Source: Apus apus (Eukaryota; Chordata; Aves; Apodiformes; Apodidae). From it: DNA of 64,000 nt. Numbering within the stretch: the first letter of the stretch is position 1; every line of letters starts with the position of its first letter. The position numbers and the translations under genes are program-made. Under the pieces are notes generated by a model. The model saw only the letters and a list, made by a program, of their open reading frames with translations, was not told the origin of the DNA and did no database searches. The DNA lies in assembly GCF_020740795.1 (NCBI RefSeq), contig NC_067304.1, positions 5,074,056 to 5,138,055 of the forward strand. The letters run 5' to 3'. Shown in pieces: positions 57,150-64,000 of this stretch.

Positions 57150-57788
57150 TGCCGTGGGGCTGTGCTGCCCCAGCGTTCAGGTTTGTTGTACCTTTGTACA
57201 AAACCCAAACCTACTATTCTTCTGGGACCAGCCAAGGATCCATGTGTTTTCCAAAGTACATGGGGATCTCTGGCATCCTCCCCCAAGCTGGCTGCTTTGA
57301 CAACTTAAAACGGTCTAAAGTTGCATCATTTTGTGGAAGTGAGTGATTTTTTTTTTTTTTTAATTATTATTTTTTGGTCATGTTCTTTTCTTCTTCAAGT
57401 TTTCTCTGTAAAACTAAATTTTTTCTCTGGTTGGGCATCTGGTTCAAAGCTAAGGGTTGACAACACTGACCTCCTCCTCTTAAAAAAACTTTGCTTTGTA
57501 TGAAATGTATATTCATTTATGAGTTGTTTCCTTGCCCTTGTGTTGTTAGAGATTTTGTTTAGCCCCCTTTCCCCCAACCATTTTAAAAAGCAAGAGAGCT
57601 TTATACTCCATAGCCTTAAGAGTGCTGAGGCTTCTGTCCTTGGTGCAGCAGTGAGAGGCAAAGCACTAACACCAACCTTGTTTCACCCCAGAGAGGTCAT
57701 GGGCAGCCAGGAGCAGCAGGACGTGGCAGAAGTGCTGCTACAAGAGATTCCCCATCCGTTGCAAAGGATTATTTTACCCATGAAAAGG
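57150..57788 (+). pseudogene. Decayed SCR2-SCR3a exon pair
   Basis: 57150-57338 follows a good acceptor and ends in a GTGAGT donor, in phase 1, with no stop. It aligns with SCR2 of genes C and D and keeps all four Cys (WGCAAP, GSMCFPKY, AGCFDNL, SFCG), but the Trp expected after CFDNL is Arg (TGG to CGG). 57692-57788 aligns with the first half of split SCR3 (GQPGA for GEPGA). There, a small gap removes the first Cys codon, the second Cys is also lost, and the donor is GTTAGT. No second half or SCR4 was found downstream. It is either the remains of a further RCA gene or of extra SCRs once part of gene C. Confidence 0.7.
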
Positions 57789-58659
57789 GTTAGTGTCAAC
57801 AGGGTTGGAGATGGTGTCTGAGTGGGAATTATAAGCCTGGAAGTGCCAAAACCAAAACTCCCCCGGCAGAGTCAGGCTGCCCAGCTGGAGATGGGCTGAA
57901 AAGCATTTCTCTAGTGTCAGGGTCAAGCTGAACTTGCCCGTCCCTGAGCTGCATCTTTTGGGTCAAACCCGGAAAACCTGGCACCCCTGTCATGGTGGAC
58001 TTGGTGTGTGAACCTGCACAGCCTGTGGCTGTCACACAAATGCCCACAATGGCCCCACGCAGGTGCAGTGGGGCCAGGAAGGATTTTCCCCATTGCTGCA
58101 TCGTTACTCAAAGGCAGGGTTTGTTCCAGCCTCACCAGGCTGACAGCTGGGACTGTGCCCTAAATGTATTATTGTAATTGTGAGATGTTTTAATATTCCA
58201 AGAAATTGATTGAATATTACTTAGGAAAGAGTTGGCTGTTTCCCACAGCTCCTCCCAGCTGAGTTTTTTCTCTCTTTCAGGATTTGCCTCCTAACATCCT
58301 GAAGCCAGTTACCATTCCCTACTGATCCAGCCAGCCTTTCTCCAGGCTGGGGGTGGGAAGCTGTGGTTTCTCAGGAGCTCCTCAGGCCATCTGCAGAATT
58401 TCTGGTGGAGCTCAGTTATGTCACAACACGCATGACTCTGTGTTTCCACCCCATACGTTTCCTGGCTTGCTGGCAACACTGACCTGGTGCCATAACATCA
58501 CTGTAAATACACAGACTCACAGGATAGGCTGGAAAAGGCTGCAACAGAGCAACTGGGAATGTCAGATTTATGCTGTTGGCTGCTTACCACCTTTGTCCCA
58601 TACAGAATACTCGGTGGTCTGTACTTAGGTGCCTTTCCGGGGTTTTATTTCTGTTTATT

Positions 58660-58665
58660 AATAAA
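58660..58665 (+). terminator. Poly(A) signal downstream of gene C
   Basis: AATAAA, about 2.1 kb after the gene C stop and after the decayed SCR exons. Assignment to gene C is uncertain. Confidence 0.4.
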
Positions 58666-59182
58666 TGGTGGTTGTTTCTAAAGGACAGCCTCTCAGTTCA
58701 GTCACCTGCTGTTCCTTTTTTGTATTCTATGTTCTTTTCAGGCAGGTATCAGCTATGACAGAGACCTCAGTAATGTTCAGATTTGCTGTTTAGTCAGTTC
58801 TTTATCAGCACTGTTTCCTATTTATTCTCTAAAGGGCCTCTTGGGTAAGTTTGTTGGAAAGGAAAGAAAATCCATGCAGTAATGCTTGGGAATGTATTTC
58901 TAGGGAGTGGTCTGAAAAAGAAAGCTGGAGGGATTCACACCTCCCTTACTCCTGGGTGGCCCTGGGGGTCCCGAGCAGCCCCCCTGCAGCTGCTCCCCCT
59001 TCAGTGCAGGCAAGCCCAGGGAGTCAGTCCCAAAAAGGCTTCGGGATCTGTGGGTGACGTCCCGGGCTGCTGCCCTGCACGGGGACAGCAGGAGAGCGTG
59101 GGAGTGGGCAGGGTTTGTGTGGAAAGCCAAGAGCAGCTCCGGCAGCTCCAGCCCTGGTTGTGCCGGCTGGTTGTGCTGGGAG

Positions 59183-59331
59183 GCTGGTGCTGCTGGTCAG
59201 GCTGGTGCTGGTGCTGCTGCTGCTCAGGCTGGGGCTGCTGCTCAGGCCGGTGCTGGTGCTGGTGCTCAGGCTGGTGCTGGTGCTGGTGCTCAGGCTGGTG
59301 CTGGTGCTCAGGCTGGTGCTGGTGCTCGGGG
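59183..59331. repeat. GCTGGTGCTCAG-type minisatellite
   Basis: Imperfect tandem copies of an 18-24 bp unit built from GCTGGTGCTGGTGCTCAG. They create long open frames of Leu/Val or Cys/Trp that are low-complexity, not genes. Confidence 0.85.
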
Positions 59332-60889
59332 CAGGGCGGGTCGGGCTCCCCCGGTTCGTGCTCTCGCCTCTGCCCTTGCCATCTGCCCGGCCTGATTTCT
59401 GCCGCTCGGGGAAGGGATGTCAGGGCAAGATAAAGCCAGAGGCCCTGGCAGCCCCGGCGGAGCTGCTATCGCAGGGCTCAGCTGCCGGGGCAGCTCCTGC
59501 CCGCGGGGTCTCGGGGCTTCCGCGGTTACTGGGACGTGCTGTTCGGAGCCCGGTGCTCATGCAGGTACCGATGTGTCCTGCCTGGCGCAGGGAGGGAAGC
59601 AGTTCGGGATGACGGGTTAGTCTGGCCTCGGTTAGAAGGGGGTTTCACCAGCTGAAACCTCAGCCCTTGGCTCCTCTGCTGCAGCACGAGCCGAGCCGCT
59701 CCCGAGCAGCCCCGACGTGACAAGGAGTGTTTGCCAAACACTTCTCATCTTCTCGCTGTCCCTCGCTGAGGTCACTGCTGCAAGCGATTACCAGAGAATT
59801 CCCCAGCATTTAAAAAGTATTTTTTTTTCTCTGTTAGCAACTTCCTTGTGCGTTACACCCCGAGCCAGACCGCAGGTGACCTGTAAAACGGGACATCTCT
59901 GGGTAATTTTTTCAATGTGTTTGCAAGTAAGTAGTTTAAAGGAAGATGTTATCCAGGCTGCTTGACTCCCCCCTTCAGAAAACACCTCTTGGTCTCATTG
60001 CAAATGCTTTTGTTACATAAACCTGGAGCTTAAATTGTGTTGGAAAGGGAAATACGGAAAACAAAAAATGAAAAAATCACTTTGGGCTTCTCAGCGGACA
60101 CATCTCGGTTTCCTGGATAACACGGGCAGACAGAGGGGGGCAGGAAGGGACAGGCAGGCTGCTGCTGGCTGCCCTTTCCTCGGGGTGGGGGGGGGCTCAG
60201 GGATATCCCTGAGCCCCTGCGGCCAGCACAGTGTCCTGTTCCAAGAATTTTGTGTCAGAGAGAGTTACAGAGGAAGTGCTGGTCTCCCCACTGCGCTGTT
60301 CTGTGCACAGTCGTTAACAGAAGCAGCTCAATCAGCAGCTTCGAAGTGGGGCTGATTTTTTCAAAGAGCGCTGCCTTTGTTTGGCTTTTGGACTTGTTTG
60401 TTTGGTTTTGGTGTTGGTTTGTTGTTGTTTGTTTCCTTTTTTTTTCCCCCTATTTTTCTTTTTCTCTTTTGCTTTTCTCCTTTGGGAATTGACAGCTTCG
60501 GGGAGGTGTGTCCTCGCTGGAAGGTGCCGCGAAAGCGGAGGCTGAGGCAGAGGCTGCCCCGACAGCTCCGCTGCGTTGCTCTGGCTGCCCAGCGCTCCTC
60601 TCGGAGCAGGACGCGGGGAGCGCTCCCCGACTCCTCGCCGCAGATCAGACTTTCCTCGGGAGCATTCCCGGAGCTGGGATGGGGGGGTTGGAGCCGGGAG
60701 GCGGCCGGGCTGCGGGGCTGGGGCGCGGCGCTGGCTCCCACGCGTGCTCCTGACCGGCCCCGGCGCTCCCCGCCCTGCGGGGGCTGGGGCGGAGGGCAGG
60801 GACCCCCGGCTGCCCGCCCCGGGCGGTGCCCCCTGCCCGCCCCGCTGCCCGTGCCCTGCCCGCCCGGCTCCAGCCGCCCCGAGGACACG

Positions 60890-63800
60890 ATGGGCTCTGG
60901 GCGCTGCCGCCCGCTCCTGCCCGCGCTGCTGCTGCTGCTGCTGCTGCCCACGGCGTGGGGTGAGCCCACGGGGAGGGATGGGGTGAGGGAGGCGTGGGGT
61001 GTGCGGGGAGCCCCGTTACCCTGGGGGTGGGCTTCTTGTGCTCTCTGTGGGTGTGTTCTGTGTCCGTGAGTGTGCTCCTGTGTCTGTGTGCTCCGTGTGC
61101 CTGCTCTGTGCGCGTGTGCTCTGTGTGCTCCATGCATTTTCGTGCTCTGTATTCATGTATGTGCTTCATATTCACCTGTGTGCTCCATGAGCTCCATGTC
61201 TGTGTGTGTGCTCCATGTGCTCCATGCATGTGTGCTCCATGTCTGTGCTCCCTGTGGGTGCTCCATGTGCTCCACGGTGTGTGCATGTGGTGGGTGCATG
61301 TACCACTCTCTCCTGCAGACCCTACATGTGCTTCTGGGCTGTCCCTGCTCACAGAGCTTTAGTAGAAGCCCCACGAAACCCGGGTGTGCTTTGCTGCAGG
61401 TGACTGTGGGCCCTTGCCCAACATAAGCCACGCGGAGCCCCCAGACGACACCAAACTTCGGGGAAGCTTCAGTGTCGGCTCCAAAGTCACGTACAGATGC
61501 CTGGAAGGTTTTGTTAAACGCCCTTTGCTGTCGGACACCACGCAGTGCCTTGCCAACTCCCAGTGGTCCAACCTCCCGGAGTTCTGTGGTCGTAAGTGTT
61601 TCACGTTTCCTGTAACGTATCGCTTGGAGACACACGCTGCTTGCGAGAACATTTACTGCTTTAGCAATACTGTTTCAAGAGCTTCCTCATCTGAAGTGAC
61701 ACAGGATCGAGTTCAAAAATCACTTGCTGTAACTTTTCTTCGTCTATTGGAGGCGTGTGCTGGTGCTTGTGTGTTAATAATAGCTCAATAGGCTGGGGAA
61801 GCGCAGGGCTGAGGGGCAGAGCTGTAAGGGGAGGTGCTGGCCACGTAACGAGGGGAAGGTTTGGCACTGGGGGTTTGCAAACCTCTGCAGCCAGAGCTGG
61901 CTGCACTGCCCCACCTCAGTTGCTCCTCCAGTGGAATTGGCAGAGGAGGCAAGAACTGTGCTTGTGAACAATTGAAAGAGGGCAAATTTTAGCACTTATA
62001 ATATTTTTCCCTTAAATAGTTAACTAGGAATAGTTTTGAACTACACAAATTACCAAATACTTTCTTATCATATTTGTGGTATCCCTGTGTGGTATCCATT
62101 CCTCAGCTTGCCCAGGGAAGCTGTGGCTGCCCCATCCCTGGAGGTGTTGAAGGGCAGGTTGGATGGGGCTTGGAGCAACCTGGGCTGGTGGGAGGTGTCC
62201 CTGCCCATGCAGGGGATTGGGACTATATGATATTTAAGGTCCCTTTCAACCCAAACCATTCTATGATATTCTTAGGGAGGTTTGTCCATTACCACTTGGA
62301 TTTATGTTTGTACACAGCTGAATGCAAAATATTATTATTTTTGCTCTGTAACTGTACACTTTGGTTGTCTCCCCTGTCCCTAGGGAGCTGTCCCAGCCCA
62401 CTACGTGTGAGTTTTGCCAGAATATCACAAAAAGATGAAACGCAGAATTTTTACGCCGTTGGCACCACGGTGAACTACGTTTGTCGCCCTGGCTATGAGA
62501 ACACCACGGACCAGCTCCCCACCAGCACCTGTCTTGACAATTTAAAGTGGTCAGACATTCCCGAGCTCTGTCACAGTGAGTGTCCCCACTCAGCATTTTT
62601 TTCATGACATTTAGCATAAAAACCATCAGCTGCCTGGTTTGTCGTTGCTGTACTGTTACAAAAAGTGTGTCTGGGTTGTTATTCTTCTATCCTTGTGTTG
62701 TCCTAAGGATAGTACTACTCTTCTTTTTTTTTAGGGAAGTCTTGTGGTATTCCAGCAAATCCAGAACATGGCAAAGTCATTGCAAATAATCATCTATTTG
62801 GTGCAAGAGCAGATGTAGTTTGTGACCGTGGGTGAGTGTGAAGCCAGCTGCCCACTGCATCCCAGTCCCCTGGCCAGAGTCACTGGAGTGTGAGGGGCTC
62901 TGCCTGCTGAGACCTCGGTGTCCCTCTGGGGTGACAAATTCTTAGTTGGTGACAACAGACTGATGTGGGGATGTGCCTTTTCCCCCTGCAGGTACACATT
63001 AATGGGGGCATCAGCTCTCGTCTGGTGTTCCTTAAGGGGAGGGCAAGTTGCCTGGAGTTCCCTTCCAGCTTGCCAGGGTAAGTGAGGTTGTCCAGTGCTC
63101 ATCTGGAATATCCCAATTGAGAACCAGTATCCCAGGCACCACCTCCTGAACTCTTCTGTTTTTCTCCCCCAGCTATTTCTTGTCCTCCACCTCCAGCCAT
63201 TCCCAATGGGAAGCACAATGGCAATGATACAGAGTTCATGTACAGCTCTGTGGTGATGTACACGTGTGACCCAGGGCTCCAGCTTGTGGGAAATGAAACT
63301 CTTCACTGTACAACAGAGAACGGGGTCGATGGCATCTGGAGTGGGTCTCCTCCCGAGTGCAAGGGTGAGCACTGCTGGGGAATCATCCTGTTCTTGAGTA
63401 GATTTTCTTGCTGTGTAGTTAATTAATCCTAATTCCCATCTCTCAGAAAGGGAGGCACCCCAGTCTGCACAGGCATTTCTGTAGGGTTGTTTCCAGGGGA
63501 GCATCATCTGCCTCCAGCAGTGATGGCTGGCAGGTCCTGGGCTTTGTAAGGCACCAGGCTCTGCTGGAGAGCCCTGTGAGCACCATTGTACACAGCCTCA
63601 CTTTGTTCCCTTCAAGAGGAACAGTCAGAATTTCAATACATGGTGTGTGAAGTGCATCAGTAACTGCAAAGCTGGTGGGTTAGACCTTGGAGTGGATTTA
63701 TATCTAATGTCCAACAACACCTGGACAATGCAGCCAAGTGGAACAGCAGACTTTCCTCCATCCCTAAGGCTTGTGCTGTCACCAAGTGGCCCCTGTGTGA

Positions 63801-63979
63801 CTGTCCCACAGCTCTCACTGGTGTAGCCACAGATGCACAAGTAACCTGTCCATGCTACATAAAGTATAATTTTTTGACTGGTTTTCGTTTATTTGTTCTC
63901 TCTGTAGTCAGCACTGCAGCAGCCACCAACCAAACAGAGCCCTCGGGAGCAAAGACAGCAGAGAATCCTTACTGGCTAG
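60890..63979 (+). CDS. Four-SCR membrane-type RCA gene, 3' end outside window (gene D)
   Basis: Exons: 60890-60959 (signal peptide MGSGRCRPLLPALLL..., Leu-rich), 61400-61591 (SCR1, DCGPLPNISHAE), 62384-62575 (SCR2, VNYVCRPGYENTTDQ), 62735-62831 and 62992-63077 (SCR3, split), 63173-63364 (SCR4, ISCPPPPAIPNGKHNG), and 63908-63979 (stalk, STAAATNQTEPSGAK). The last exon ends at a GTGAGA donor in phase 1, so the gene continues to the right. All SCRs keep four Cys and the Trp. The Ser/Thr/Ala-rich exon after SCR4 is the usual stalk of CD46/CD55-type proteins before a membrane segment or GPI signal. Known family role: decay acceleration or factor I cofactor activity against C3b/C4b on host cells. 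It could be the chicken CREM or CREG counterpart; the deciding exons are not in the window. It is a paralogue of gene C. Confidence 0.88.
61036..61290. repeat. GTGCTCCATGT-type minisatellite in gene D intron 1
   Basis: Degenerate tandem units of about 10-12 bp (GTGCTCCATGT, GTGCTCTGTGT) fill much of intron 1 of gene D. Confidence 0.8.
62103..62271 (+). mobile_element. CR1 LINE 3' fragment (sense)
   Basis: Sense CR1 3' end in gene D intron 2, the same subfamily as the copies at 37852 and 40500 (shared GGCAGGTTGGATGGGGCTTG stretch) and ending in CCATTCTATGATATTCT. Confidence 0.9.
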
Positions 63980-64000
63980 GTGAGAGCTGAGGAGAGGCTC

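Larger units (their letters stand above)
57789..60889. other. Gene C/remnant to gene D interval
   Basis: No intact gene was seen. A poly(A) signal AATAAA at 58660-58665 could end gene C or the remnant's transcript. A minisatellite occupies 59183-59331. An exon-like segment at 59838-59926 has both splice sites (see findings). From about 60500 the DNA becomes GC-rich and CpG-rich up to the gene D ATG, the likely gene D promoter; no TATA box was seen. Confidence 0.5.

Noticed and set aside
56918-57300. Possible continuation of gene C from 56918
   Set aside because: An open frame in a workable phase exists, but it has no SCR, stalk, membrane segment or GPI-signal features.
58882-59612. Long overlapping plus-strand open frames rich in Cys/Trp or Leu/Val
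   Set aside because: They are translations of the 59183-59331 minisatellite in different frames.
60361-61352. Minus-strand open frames of 235-258 codons opposite the gene D start
   Set aside because: They are antisense to the gene D promoter, signal exon and intron minisatellite; composition explains the lack of stops.

Overview
The window is avian nuclear DNA. The evidence is compact vertebrate genes with GT-AG introns, several CR1 LINE fragments of the kind that dominate bird genomes, GC-rich promoters, and the gene order SARG (C1orf116) - YOD1 - PFKFB2 - complement-regulator cluster. That order is the conserved block known from human 1q32 and, by synteny, from the chicken RCA locus on a microchromosome (inference from known synteny; no search was run). 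No viral, bacterial or CRISPR features were seen.

Layout. 1-3983: no gene recognised; it holds a perfect HNF1-type palindrome and a TATA box followed by a possible orphan first exon. 3984-8195, minus: SARG in three coding exons (490 aa predicted). 8196-12606: no gene recognised; GC-rich at about 11390-11720. 12607-16973: AT-rich stretch, probably the long YOD1 3'UTR. 16974-18281, minus: YOD1, an OTU deubiquitinase (304 aa). 18282-18489: a 208-bp divergent promoter with a full CRE, a TCTCGCGAGA element and two octamers. 18490-26875, plus: PFKFB2 in 14 coding exons (543 aa), followed by a long 3'UTR with poly(A) signals at 30737 and 34216.

36678-63979, plus: four genes built from sushi (SCR/CCP) modules. 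Gene A (36741-44336) is a C4BP alpha chain with 10 SCRs and an oligomerisation tail (711 aa). Gene B (45414-50393) is a second C4BP-alpha-like chain with 6 SCRs and its own tail (444 aa). Gene C (52799-56521) is a TATA-driven four-SCR protein that appears to be secreted because its last splice donor is weak and the frame runs into a stop. At 57150-57788 lie decayed SCR exons. Gene D (60890-63979) is a four-SCR CD46/CD55-type gene with a Ser/Thr-rich stalk exon; it runs off the right edge.

How they work together. SARG, YOD1 and PFKFB2 are housekeeping or metabolic neighbours; YOD1 and PFKFB2 share one promoter. The SCR genes belong to the regulators of complement activation (RCA): fluid-phase C4b/C3b-binding oligomers (A, B) and short soluble or membrane-anchored regulators (C, D). 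The most striking signal is a 493-bp tract, including an intron, that is identical between genes A and B except for one synonymous base. It sits beside a 39-bp exon island in which almost every change alters an amino acid. This looks like recent gene conversion with one surface patch kept different. All exon models are my own reading of splice signals and reading phase; each complete CDS sums to a multiple of three.
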